This document shows positions 23,444-31,305 of a stretch of DNA of 64,000 nucleotides, in pieces (within the stretch, counting starts at the first letter, position 1; the number at the start of each line of letters is the position of its first letter). This DNA is from Streptomyces longispororuber (GTDB lineage Bacteria > Actinomycetota > Actinomycetes > Streptomycetales > Streptomycetaceae). The notes under the pieces are model-generated. The model was not told the origin of the DNA. It saw only the letters and a program-made list of their open reading frames with translations, and ran no database searches. The stretch is from NCBI RefSeq assembly GCF_024448165.1, contig NZ_JAMOLN010000025.1, forward strand, positions 1 to 64,000. The letters run 5' to 3'. The position numbers were made by a program, and so were the translations under genes.

Positions 23444-23512
23444 TCAGGCGGCGGCAACCGGCGAGCTGGTCGCTCGCGCGGCTGCGGTGGTGGTTCGGCC
23501 GGTGACGTTCAT
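23444..23512 (-). CDS. Alanine-rich leader peptide (candidate attenuator)
   Basis: A 22-codon frame starting ATG at 23512 and ending TGA at 23446-23444, too short for usual gene calling. Seven of 22 residues are alanine, clustered as TTTAAARA and, just before the stop, PVAAA (GCC GCC GCC). It lies immediately upstream of a GC hairpin and the AlaRS-like gene. Leader bases TCGCCGG could pair with CCGGCGA in the hairpin's 5' arm, giving an alternative antiterminator. No good ribosome site is seen, so translation may be leaderless or weak. The arrangement resembles amino-acid attenuators of actinobacterial biosynthetic operons; it is inferred, not proven. Confidence 0.5.
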   Translation of the reverse strand: MNVTGRTTTAAARATSSPVAAA

Positions 23513-23526
23513 ACCGTCGACGATAA

Positions 23527-23558
23527 CGCCCCGCTCGGCGCGGGGCGAAAGATTTTTT
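23527..23558 (+). repeat. Hairpin followed by a T-run
   Basis: CGCCCCGC (23527-23534) and GCGGGGCG (23540-23547), 5-base loop, then AAAGATTTTTT ending 23558. On the plus strand this is a textbook intrinsic terminator, yet no plus-strand gene ends nearby. On the minus strand it lies just upstream of the leader peptide. Confidence 0.65.
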
Positions 23559-23566
23559 CGCCGAGG

Positions 23567-23593
23567 TGTCGATTCCGGGCGGGGCCGTGCGTC
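23567..23593 (+). promoter_or_regulatory. Candidate ECF-type promoter of the DGPF-sigma operon
   Basis: TGTCGA (23567-23572), 17 bases, CGTC (23590-23593), 48 bases before the ATG at 23642. Geometry and hexamers resemble the TGTC.../CGTC promoters used by ECF41/ECF42 sigma factors, suggesting autoregulation by the sigma factor at 24675. Confidence 0.5.
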
Positions 23594-23641
23594 GGTGGGT
23601 GTAGGAAGCTCACGGACACCGGCACCACACCCGGAGGAACG

Positions 23642-24394
23642 ATGAAGTACATGCTGCTCGTCTGCGCCGACGACACCGTCGAGACCGGTGACACCCCAGA
23701 ATCACCCGTCGTTCCCATCGAGCAGTGGGTCGAGGAACTGGGCGTCGAACGCCGCGTCCGGCTGCACGGCCACCGGCTGCGGCCCCCGGCCGACGCGGTC
23801 ACCGTCCGGGTGCGGGACGCTGAAGTGCTGCGCACCGACGGCCCGTTCGCCGAGACCAAGGAGTACATCGCCGGGTTCGACGTCCTGGAGTGCGGGAGCC
23901 TGGACGAGGCCGTCGAAGCGGCCGCACGGCACCCGATGGCCGCCGGGGGCGCCATGGAGGTGCGGCCGTTCTGGGACGACGAGGACGCGGAGGCCGAGAT
24001 CCGGCGGCTCGACGCGGAGCTCACCGCCGCCGGCCAGGACCGTGACGTCGCCCGGGCCATGGCCTGCTACGCGCCGGACGTCGAGGTGTTCCACCCCGTG
24101 AGCGGACTGCCGCAGAGCGGGGTCGACGCCCTGCGCAAGGCTGAGGAGCTGTGGATCGCGACGCTGGACGGGCCCGTCGAGCGCGAGGTCCTCGACTTCC
24201 ACGTCCGCGTCGACGAGAGCATCGCCTTCAGCCACGCCCTCGTCCGGATGCGCGCCCGGCTCGCCGACGGCGGGACGCTGGACAGCACTGCCCGGGTCAC
24301 CACCGGCTACCGCGCGGCGGGTGACCGGTGGCAGATCGTCCACCAGCACACGTCCGTCCCGCTCGACGTGCCCCTGCCGCCGGACGCGTCGTGA
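23642..24394 (+). CDS. DGPF/YCII-domain protein fused to a SnoaL-like domain
   Basis: A 250-residue cytosolic protein. Residues about 1-110 form a YCII/DGPF domain (MKYMLLVCADD, TDGPFAETKEYIAGFDVLEC, HPMAAGGAMEVRPFW). Residues about 120-245 form an NTF2/SnoaL-like cone (RDVARAMACYAPDVEVFHP to GDRWQIVHQHTSVPLD). DGPF proteins are the hallmark neighbours of ECF42 sigma factors; their biochemical role is unknown. The SnoaL fusion is unusual. ATG after CCGGAGGAAC; the stop overlaps the next gene by GTGA. First gene of a three-gene operon. Confidence 0.9.
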   Translation: MKYMLLVCADDTVETGDTPESPVVPIEQWVEELGVERRVRLHGHRLRPPADAVTVRVRDAEVLRTDGPFAETKEYIAGFDVLECGSLDEAVEAAARHPMAAGGAMEVRPFWDDEDAEAEIRRLDAELTAAGQDRDVARAMACYAPDVEVFHPVSGLPQSGVDALRKAEELWIATLDGPVEREVLDFHVRVDESIAFSHALVRMRARLADGGTLDSTARVTTGYRAAGDRWQIVHQHTSVPLDVPLPPDAS

Positions 24395-24678
24395 GGTACG
24401 TCTTCCTCCTCTGCGCCCCGGACGGCGGCGCGGAAATCGCCCCCGGGACGCCCGCCGGAGTGCGGCTGCGTCCGGCCGACTGCGCCACCACGGTGCGGAC
24501 GCGCGGCAGTGAAGTCCTCGTCAGCGACGGCCCGTTCACCGCCGGACAGGAGTACGTGGCGGGGTTCGACCTCGTCGAGGCGGCCGACCTCGACGAGGCC
24601 CTGGACCTCGCCGCACGGCATCCGGTCGCCGCCGCCGGGGCGGTGGAAGTGCGCCCGGTCCTGGAGCCGGACGAATGA
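24391..24678 (+). CDS. Short DGPF/YCII-domain protein
   Basis: A 95-residue single-domain YCII/DGPF protein: VRYVFLLCAPDGGAE at the start, VSDGPFTAGQEYVAGFDLVE in the centre and ARHPVAAAGAVEVRPV at the end. It lacks the SnoaL domain of the preceding paralogue. It is translationally coupled on both sides (GTGA with the previous gene, ATGA with the sigma factor). Probably a partner or input protein for the sigma factor. Confidence 0.9.
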   Translation: MRYVFLLCAPDGGAEIAPGTPAGVRLRPADCATTVRTRGSEVLVSDGPFTAGQEYVAGFDLVEAADLDEALDLAARHPVAAAGAVEVRPVLEPDE

Positions 24679-25967
24679 ACGGCACGGACGACGTCGAGAA
24701 GGCGGTCACGGCCGCCTTCCACGAGGAGTGGGGCCAGGTCGTCGCCACCGTCATCGGGGCGACCGGCGACTGGGACCTCGCCGAGGAGTGCGCCCAGCAC
24801 GCGTTCACCCGGGCGCTCGACCGGTGGCGGCGCGACGGAGTGCCGCGCCGCCCCGGCGCCTGGCTCACCACGACGGCCCGCAACCGCGCTCTGGACGTGC
24901 GGCGCAGGGCGGCCGTCGAGGCGGCGAAGGTGCGCGACGCCGCCGTGCTGGCCCGGCACGAGGACCCGCACGAGGACCCGCACGAACCGGCCGGTGAGGA
25001 CGAGAGCGGAGTGCCGGACGACCGGCTGCGGCTGCTGTTCACCTGCTGTCATCCCGCCCTGTCCCTGGACGCGCGCGTCGCGCTGACCCTGCGCACGCTC
25101 GCCGGGCTGACCACGCCGGAGATCGCCCGCGCCTTCCTCGTGCCCGAGGCGACCATGGCGCAGCGCCTCGTCCGGGCCAAGCGGAAGATCCGCGACGCCG
25201 GCATCCCCTACCGCGTCCCGCCGGCGCACCTGCTGCCGGAACGGACGACGGGGGTGCTCGCCGTCGTGTACCTGCTCTTCAACGAGGGCTACGCCGCGGC
25301 TTCCGGCACGGACCTGGTGCGCACGGACCTGTGCGCCGAGGCCGTCCGGCTCGCCCGCGTCCTCGCCCGGCTCCTGCCTGACGAGCCCGAAGTGCTGGGC
25401 CTGCTCGCCCTGTTGCTGCTGCACGACGCGCGGCGCGGCACCCGGGTGGATGCCATCGGTGACCTGGTGACGCTGGAGGACCAGGACCGTTCGGCGTGGG
25501 ACCGGGCCGGGATCGACGAGGGCGCCGCGCTCCTGGAGGGCGCGCTGCGCCGGGGCCGCCCCGGGCCGTACCAGATCCAGGCGGCCATCGCCGCCTGCCA
25601 CACCACGGCGGCCACCGCCGACGCCACGGACTGGGCCGACATCGCGGGCCTGTACGGGGAGTTGGAGCGCCGGGTGCCGTCGGCGACGGTCCGGCTCAAC
25701 CGCGCGGTGGCGGTCGGCATGGCCGAAGGACCGGACGCGGGCCTCGCCCTGGTCGGGGAACTGGAACGGGAGGGCGCGCTGCCGGACAGTCATCTGCTCC
25801 CGGCCACCCACGCCGACCTGCTGCGCCGGGCGGGACGTCCGGCGGAGGCCGCCGCGTGGTACGGGCGGGCCCTGGAGCTGGTCGGCAACGAGGCGGAGCG
25901 GCGGTTCCTCACCCGGCGGGCCGAGGAGTGCCGGTCCGCGCACCGGACGGCCGGTCAGCCCTGCTGA
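24675..25967 (+). CDS. ECF42-type RNA polymerase sigma factor with TPR-like extension
   Basis: A 430-residue ECF sigma factor. Region 2 spans about 8-85 (EECAQHAFTRALDRWRRDG, TTTARNRALDVRRR). Region 4 spans about 120-175 (TPEIARAFLVPEATMAQRLV). A ~250-residue C-terminal extension of helical repeats follows, including VVYLLFNEGYAAASG, ADWADIAGLYGELE-like segments and RLNRAVAVGMAEGP. This extension and DGPF neighbours define group ECF42, which lacks an anti-sigma factor and is controlled through its extension. ATGA-coupled to the DGPF gene upstream. It ends 13 bases inside the convergent monooxygenase gene. Confidence 0.93.
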   Translation: MNGTDDVEKAVTAAFHEEWGQVVATVIGATGDWDLAEECAQHAFTRALDRWRRDGVPRRPGAWLTTTARNRALDVRRRAAVEAAKVRDAAVLARHEDPHEDPHEPAGEDESGVPDDRLRLLFTCCHPALSLDARVALTLRTLAGLTTPEIARAFLVPEATMAQRLVRAKRKIRDAGIPYRVPPAHLLPERTTGVLAVVYLLFNEGYAAASGTDLVRTDLCAEAVRLARVLARLLPDEPEVLGLLALLLLHDARRGTRVDAIGDLVTLEDQDRSAWDRAGIDEGAALLEGALRRGRPGPYQIQAAIAACHTTAATADATDWADIAGLYGELERRVPSATVRLNRAVAVGMAEGPDAGLALVGELEREGALPDSHLLPATHADLLRRAGRPAEAAAWYGRALELVGNEAERRFLTRRAEECRSAHRTAGQPC

Positions 25968-27178
25968 GCGTCGAACCCGGCGAACATGTCGAGCAGCGGT
26001 TGCGGCGCCCGGTCGTTGAAGATGACCTCCAGGCCGTCGGCGGAGTCCTGCGCCGTCGCCTCGCTGCGGGGGAACAGCACCTCTTCGTACGCGGCCAGCG
26101 CTGCCTCGGTGTCACCGGGGTGCGCGGCCAGGCAGCGGCCCAGGTCCGCGCCGTCGATCATCGCGAGGTTGGCGCCCTCACCGGCGAACGGTGACATCAG
26201 GTGGGCGGCGTCGCCCAGCAGCGTCACGCCGGGTACGCGGTCCCAGCGGTGGCCGACGGGCAGCGCGTGGATGAGCCGGGGGACGAGAGGTCCGTCCGCG
26301 TCGGTGACGAGCCGCCGCAGCTCGGGCGCCCAGTCCGCGAAGTGCTCCAGGAGCGCGGTCTTCGCGGCGTCGGCGTCGGTGAAGTCGAAGCCGTCGAGGT
26401 GGTCTTCGGCGACCCGCAGCGCCGTGTACAGGTGCAGGCTGCCGTCGCTCTCCCGGTGACCGAGGAAGCCCTTGTCGTCGCCGAGCGCGAAGAACATGCC
26501 GCCGCCCAGCAGACGGGCGCTCTCGGGGTGGCGGGCGTCGGCGTCGAGCAGGTCGATCTCGACGAACGAGATGCCGGTGTACGCGGGCACGGCGTCGGAC
26601 AGCAGCGGCCTGACCCGCGACCATGCGCCGTCGGCGCCGATCAGCAGGTCCGTGGTGAAGGCGCTGCCGTCGGCCAGCGTGACCTCGTGCCGGCCGGCAC
26701 CGATCGGCCGGACCGCGGTCGTCTTCGCGTTCCAGCGGATCATCCCGTCGGGCAGGGAGCCGATCAGCAGGTCCCGCAGGTCGCCGCGGTCGATCTCCGG
26801 CCGGTCGCCGGTGCCGTCGTCGCCCTCGTCGCGCAGCACCCGGGCCTGCCGGTCCAGGACCCGCAGGGCCTGGCCGCCGCGGTGGACCTTGGCGAGGAAC
26901 GCGTCGTGCAGGCCCGCCGCGCGCAGCGCGGCCTGGCCGGTGTCGCCGTGGATGTCGAGCATGCCGCCCTGGGCGCGGGCGCCCGCGGAGGCGTCGAGGT
27001 CGAAGACGGCGGCATCGATGCCGTTCACGTGCAGGACCCGGGCGAGGGTCAGCCCGCCCAGACCGGCACCGATGACGGCGACGGGATGGTGGGGGAGGGG
27101 GCTCACGGGAGTGGTCACGGGAGCGGTCCCGGGTGAGTTCAGGGGCGTGGTGCCGGGTGTGTTCACGGACGTGTTCAT
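25955..27178 (-). CDS. FAD-dependent monooxygenase (TetX/PHBH-like)
   Basis: A 407-residue flavoprotein monooxygenase. The FAD dinucleotide fold is VAVIGAGLGGLTLARVLH (about 33-50). The family GD motif is GVTLLGDAAHLMSPFAGEGANLAMIDGADL (about 305-334). The DLLIGADGAWSRVRPLL block is typical of TetX/aromatic hydroxylases. The first ~28 residues are a Thr/Pro/Asn repeat-like leader (NTSVNTPGTTPLNSPGTAPV), probably disordered. It follows the TetR gene by 52 bases on the same strand and may be induced by a xenobiotic ligand of that repressor. Substrate unknown; antibiotic inactivation and aromatic hydroxylation are both possible. Confidence 0.9.
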   Translation of the reverse strand: MNTSVNTPGTTPLNSPGTAPVTTPVSPLPHHPVAVIGAGLGGLTLARVLHVNGIDAAVFDLDASAGARAQGGMLDIHGDTGQAALRAAGLHDAFLAKVHRGGQALRVLDRQARVLRDEGDDGTGDRPEIDRGDLRDLLIGSLPDGMIRWNAKTTAVRPIGAGRHEVTLADGSAFTTDLLIGADGAWSRVRPLLSDAVPAYTGISFVEIDLLDADARHPESARLLGGGMFFALGDDKGFLGHRESDGSLHLYTALRVAEDHLDGFDFTDADAAKTALLEHFADWAPELRRLVTDADGPLVPRLIHALPVGHRWDRVPGVTLLGDAAHLMSPFAGEGANLAMIDGADLGRCLAAHPGDTEAALAAYEEVLFPRSEATAQDSADGLEVIFNDRAPQPLLDMFAGFDAQQG

Positions 27179-27230
27179 GGGAGTGCTTCTTTCGCTGGGG
27201 GCGGCCGGCCGGTGGGCCGGGGCCGTCGGT

Positions 27231-27911
27231 TCAGGTGCGAGGGGTGCCGCCGGTTCCGTTGATCACCGCGCGGAAGGCCCAGGCGAGGCGCTGTTCGGGC
27301 GCGCCCGAGTAGAGGTCGTCGCCGAGGGCGGCGATCCGCGGGTGGCGGTCGGCACAGGCGCCGCGCAACGCGGCGATCGCGTCGTCGTGGGCGCGCACGC
27401 TGGTGCCGTCGGCCGCGCGGGTGGCGTGCTCGGCGGCGGTGGCCGTCGCCACCTGGAGCAGCACGTCGACGCCCCAGGCCGCCTGCCCGTCGGGCACGCC
27501 GCCCTCGTGCAGCAGGGCGAGGATCGTCTCCACCAGGGCCAGGTAGTGCGGCCCGTTCGGACGGACCGCCACCGCGGCGCGGGCGAGCCCGGGGTGCGCG
27601 AACAGGACGTGCGTGTACGAGGCGAGGACCTGGACGAGCCGCTCGCGCCAGTCCTCGGCGGGCGGCGTGAGCTCGACGGCGCCGAGCAGCCGCTCCAGCA
27701 TCGCCGCGTGCAGGTCGTCCGTGTTGGCCACGTACACGTACAGCGAGGCGGGGCCGGTGTCGAGCTCCTGGGCGAGCCGTCGCATGGTGACGCGCTGGAG
27801 TCCGTCGCTCTCCATCAGGCGGACCGCCGTGTCGACGATGCCTTCGTGGGAGAGGGCGGGCTTGGCGGGCCGCTCGCGGCGGCTGCGGGGGCGGGGGGCG
27901 TTCGAGGTCAC
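27231..27911 (-). CDS. TetR-family repressor
   Basis: A 226-residue TetR protein with an N-terminal helix-turn-helix (about 22-65: HEGIVDTAVRLMESDGLQRV, then LAQELDTGPASLYVYVANTD) and a TetR_C-type ligand domain. GTG start. Two 14-base palindromic sites lie 13-41 bases upstream, between this gene and the divergent DUF1345 gene, so it probably represses itself, the downstream monooxygenase and perhaps the divergent gene. Confidence 0.92.
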   Translation of the reverse strand: MTSNAPRPRSRRERPAKPALSHEGIVDTAVRLMESDGLQRVTMRRLAQELDTGPASLYVYVANTDDLHAAMLERLLGAVELTPPAEDWRERLVQVLASYTHVLFAHPGLARAAVAVRPNGPHYLALVETILALLHEGGVPDGQAAWGVDVLLQVATATAAEHATRAADGTSVRAHDDAIAALRGACADRHPRIAALGDDLYSGAPEQRLAWAFRAVINGTGGTPRT

Positions 27912-27923
27912 CCCACCACCGTA

Positions 27924-27952
27924 ACGAACATGTTCGTAACGAACAAGTTCGT
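27924..27952. promoter_or_regulatory. Tandem TetR operators
   Basis: ACGAACATGTTCGT (27924-27937) is a perfect palindrome. ACGAACAAGTTCGT (27939-27952) has perfect 6-base arms around AA. They are spaced 15 bases centre to centre, just upstream of the TetR GTG at 27911. AT-content is high for this genome. Confidence 0.8.
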
Positions 27953-28001
27953 AGCGGGACCGCCGGGCCGACCAAGGTCCGCGCGACTACCGTGAGGCGG
28001 C

Positions 28002-28637
28002 ATGAACACCAGGGTCCCGTCGGCCGCCGTCCCCCGCCTCGTCGGAGCCGTGCTCACCGGCGCGGCGGCCGGTGTCGCCGTCGGGATCCCGGTCGACGCG
28101 ACCCTCGGCGTGCTGGTCGGGATCGCCGTGACGGAGCTCGTCTTCGTGGTGTCGGGCTGGGCGGTCCTGTGGCCGCTGGACGCCGAGGCGACCCGGCGCA
28201 ACGCGGGCCGCGAGGGCTTCCGGCCCGTCGCCGAGGAACTGGTGGTCGTGGGGGCGGCCCTGTGCGGCCTCGTCGCCATCGTCCTGCTGCTCCTGCGCGG
28301 CGGCTCCGACGACACGGGACAGATCGCGGCCGCCACCGCGCTGTGCGGCGTCTTCATGGCGTGGGCCGCGCTGCACCTGATGTACGCGACCCGCTACGCG
28401 TCCGTGTACTACGCGTCGGGCGGCGGGATCGACTTCAACTCCGCGCGCCCGCCCGCGTACCGGGACTTCCTCTACTTCAGCTACAACCTCGGCATGACCT
28501 ACCAGGTCTCCGACACCAGCGTCGCCAGCTCGACGATCCGGTCGATCGTGCTCCGCCACTGCCTGCTGTCCTACGTGTTCGGCACCAGCATCCTGGCGAC
28601 GGCCATCAACCTGGTGACCGGCCTGGTCACCGGCTGA
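28002..28637 (+). CDS. DUF1345 membrane protein
   Basis: A 211-residue integral membrane protein with five or six hydrophobic segments and the DUF1345 core: [40 protein letters not shown] and [20 protein letters not shown]. The family has no known function. ATG start 50 bases from the TetR operators and divergent from the repressor, so it may belong to the same regulon. Its 3' end overlaps the convergent sigma-factor gene by 11 bases. Confidence 0.88.
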   Translation: MNTRVPSAAVPRLVGAVLTGAAAGVAVGIPVDATLGVLVGIAVTELVFVVSGWAVLWPLDAEATRRNAGREGFRPVAEELVVVGAALCGLVAIVLLLLRGGSDDTGQIAAATALCGVFMAWAALHLMYATRYASVYYASGGGIDFNSARPPAYRDFLYFSYNLGMTYQVSDTSVASSTIRSIVLRHCLLSYVFGTSILATAINLVTGLVTG

Positions 28638-29457
28638 CCCACACCCCGTCGGCGCCGCGCAGCGCGTGCGCGCGCACCGTGGCGCAGCTCTTAGCGATGA
28701 GGCGGGACACCTGCATCTGGGAGATGCCGAACCGCTCCGCGATCCGGCTCTGCGTCAGGCCCTCGAAGTAGCTCAGGTACAGGATCGTCCGCTCCCGGCT
28801 GGGCAGTTGCTGCAGTCCCTCCCGGGCCGCCTCCCGGTCCGTGACGAGGTCGAAGCCGGGGTCCGTGACGCCGAGCGTGTCGGCGAGGCTGAACCCGTCG
28901 GGGCCGCCGGACGTCAGCTGCGCGTCCAGGGACGTGGCGCTGTAGCTGTCCAGGGCAGTCATGCCGTCCCGGACCTCGTCCTTGGTGAGCTCCGCCTGGC
29001 GGGCCAGGGCCGGGATGCCCGGTTGCGGGCTGCTGCCCGGCTGGTCGAGGAGCTCGAAGCGGGCCCTGCGGACCTTGGTGCGCAGTTCCTGGATGCGGCG
29101 CGGCACCCGCACGTCCCACATGCGGTCGCGGAAGTGCCGGCGCAGTTCGCCCGTGATGGTCGGCACCGCGTAGCTCTCGAAGGCGCCGCGCTCCGGCTCG
29201 TAGTGGTTGACGGCCTTGACCAGGCCCATCGCCGCGACCTGCTGGAGGTCCTCGGTGCTCTCGCCCTTGTCACGGAACCGGCGGGCGATCCGGTGCGCCA
29301 TGGGCAGCCACGCCTCGACGATCTCCTCGGACAGCAGCTCCCGCTCCGGCCCGCCGTCCAGGTGCGCGAAGCGGTCGAAGGCGGCGGCGGTGTCGGGGGC
29401 GTCGTGCGGACGTCGATGTGTGCGGGTCGCGCAGGGTGCGGACGTGTGGGCCGGCAT
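28627..29457 (-). CDS. SigB/SigF-type alternative sigma factor
   Basis: A 276-residue sigma-70 protein of the stress/sporulation SigB-SigF-SigG group. Region 2 has [20 protein letters not shown] and [20 protein letters not shown]. Region 3 has [13 protein letters not shown]. Region 4 has [20 protein letters not shown] then [13 protein letters not shown] after GAGGAG. Such sigmas are usually held by an RsbW-type anti-sigma, but none is adjacent. A SpoIIE-type phosphatase at 38990 could in principle feed such a partner-switching circuit. Confidence 0.93.
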   Translation of the reverse strand: MPAHTSAPCATRTHRRPHDAPDTAAAFDRFAHLDGGPERELLSEEIVEAWLPMAHRIARRFRDKGESTEDLQQVAAMGLVKAVNHYEPERGAFESYAVPTITGELRRHFRDRMWDVRVPRRIQELRTKVRRARFELLDQPGSSPQPGIPALARQAELTKDEVRDGMTALDSYSATSLDAQLTSGGPDGFSLADTLGVTDPGFDLVTDREAAREGLQQLPSRERTILYLSYFEGLTQSRIAERFGISQMQVSRLIAKSCATVRAHALRGADGVWVSR

Positions 29458-29652
29458 CGGAATCGCTCCTCACCGTAGGGGTGACAAGGGATCGCGAGAG
29501 CCGGTGGCCGCACTGCCGGACAGCCGTCGGGAGCACTGGGCTCCCGCGAGCGCGCCTCCGGTCCGAAGCACGACATGCTTACGTTCCAGTGTGCGCCGGA
29601 ACCAGCCGCGCGGCGACCCGAGCCCTGCCGCGCGGCGATCTCGGCACAGGCC

Positions 29653-31029
29653 CTAGCGGCCGCGGCGCACCTGGGCCGCCTTGCGGGCCTCGGCGAGCTT
29701 GCGGGCCTCGCTCGACTTGCGGGAGGACCGGCCGCCGCCCCCGCCGCCGGAGCCGTCCTTCGAGGTTCCCAGGCCGCGGAAGGGGGCGTTCGTGTTCTTG
29801 GGCCGGGACGCGCCGGGCGCGCTGTCCAGCGGGGTGCCCGACGGAGCCTTCGCCCCGGTGATCCGGCTCAGTACGGCCTCGCCCGAACGCACCTTGGTGG
29901 TCGTCGGCTCGATCCCGGCCTCCGTCGTCACCCGGCTCAGCTCGCGGCGCTGTCCCGACAGGACGAGCGAGACGACCCGGCCGGAACCGCCCGCCCGGGC
30001 GGTGCGCCCCGCGCGGTGCAGATAGTCCTTGGGATCGGTGGGCGGGTCGACGTTGACCACCAGGTCGAGGTCGTCGACGTGCAGGCCGCGCGCCGCGACG
30101 TTCGTCGCCACCAGGGCGGTGATCTGCCCGTTCTTGAACTGCGCGAGGGTCTTGGTGCGCTGCGGCTGCGACTTGCCGCTGTGCAGCGCCGCCGCGTGGA
30201 TCCCGTGGGCCCGCAGGTGCCGGGTCAGCTGGTCGACCCCGTGCTTGGTGTCCAGGAACAGCAGGACGCGGCCGTCGCGGGCGGCGATCTCGGTGACGAC
30301 GGCGTACCGGTCGGGGCCGTGCACGACCAGGACGTGGTGCTCCATGGTCGTGACCGCGCCCGCCGACGGATCGACCTCGTGGACGGCCGGGTCGTGAAGG
30401 TACTTGGTCACCAGCTGATCGACGTCGCGGTCCAGGGTGGCCGAGAACAGCATCCGCTGACCGTCCGTGCGCACCTGGTCGAGCGCCTCGGTGACCTGCG
30501 GCAGGAAACCCATGTCGCACATCTGGTCGGCCTCGTCGAGCACGGTGATCCGGACGCGGCCGAGGCGGCAGGCCCCGCGGTCGATGAGGTCGTGCAGGCG
30601 GCCGGGGGTGGCGACGACGACCTCGGCGCCGTCCCGCAGCGCGGCGGCCTGACGGCCGATCGAGATGCCGCCGACGACCGTGGCCATCCGCAGGCGGAGC
30701 GCTTCGGCGTACGGGGTGAGCGCCTCGGTGACCTGCTGGGCCAGCTCGCGCGTGGGCACGAGGACCAGGGCCAGGGGGTGCTTCGGCTCGGCCCGCCGCC
30801 CGGCCGTCCGGCTCAGCAGCGCCAGCCCGAAGGCGAGCGTCTTGCCGGAACCGGTCCGCCCGCGCCCCAGCACGTCGCGCCCCGCGAGGGCGCCCGGCAG
30901 GGTGGCCGCCTGGATCGGGAAGGGCTCCCGGACACCGAGCTCACCGAGCGTGCGCAGCACCGCCGCGGGCAGGCCCAGGTCGGCGAAGGAGACGGCAGGG
31001 GCGTCGTCGGGGCGGTCCGGGTGGTTCAT
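29653..31029 (-). CDS. DEAD-box RNA helicase (RhlE/DbpA-like)
   Basis: A 458-residue ATP-dependent RNA helicase. The Q-motif region is PFPIQAATLPGALAG. Motif I is GRGRTGSGKTLAF (about 56-68). Motif Ia is LVPTRELAQQV. Motif II is VLDEADQMCDMGF. Motif III is LFSATL. Motifs IV-VI include ATNVAARGLHVDDLDLVVN and HRAGRTARAG. The C-terminal ~60 residues are basic and glycine-rich (GGGGGRSSRKSSEARKLAEA), suited to RNA binding. ATG after GGAAGG. Likely a ribosome-assembly or cold-stress helicase; it stands alone. Confidence 0.95.
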   Translation of the reverse strand: MNHPDRPDDAPAVSFADLGLPAAVLRTLGELGVREPFPIQAATLPGALAGRDVLGRGRTGSGKTLAFGLALLSRTAGRRAEPKHPLALVLVPTRELAQQVTEALTPYAEALRLRMATVVGGISIGRQAAALRDGAEVVVATPGRLHDLIDRGACRLGRVRITVLDEADQMCDMGFLPQVTEALDQVRTDGQRMLFSATLDRDVDQLVTKYLHDPAVHEVDPSAGAVTTMEHHVLVVHGPDRYAVVTEIAARDGRVLLFLDTKHGVDQLTRHLRAHGIHAAALHSGKSQPQRTKTLAQFKNGQITALVATNVAARGLHVDDLDLVVNVDPPTDPKDYLHRAGRTARAGGSGRVVSLVLSGQRRELSRVTTEAGIEPTTTKVRSGEAVLSRITGAKAPSGTPLDSAPGASRPKNTNAPFRGLGTSKDGSGGGGGGRSSRKSSEARKLAEARKAAQVRRGR

Positions 31030-31305
31030 GCAGAGCCTTCCGCAGAGGGACGTACCGAGGAAGGCCCGGCAGAGGAGTGACCGGCCGACGCGTCGCCGGC
31101 CGGTGGACCGGCCGGGGGAGTAGCGCGCGGACGTGTACCGCCAACTCTACGTGACGGTCCGGGCCCGGCGGCGCGGAAGGCCGGGCACCCGGCTGCCGTG
31201 CGGCCCCCTGGCCCGATTCGCCCGATGGTCGCTACGGTCGTCCTCCGGCGTCCCCACGGCGCGCACCGTGGCCGGACCAGGCGAACGCCCGCGGGGAGTG
31301 GTGTC

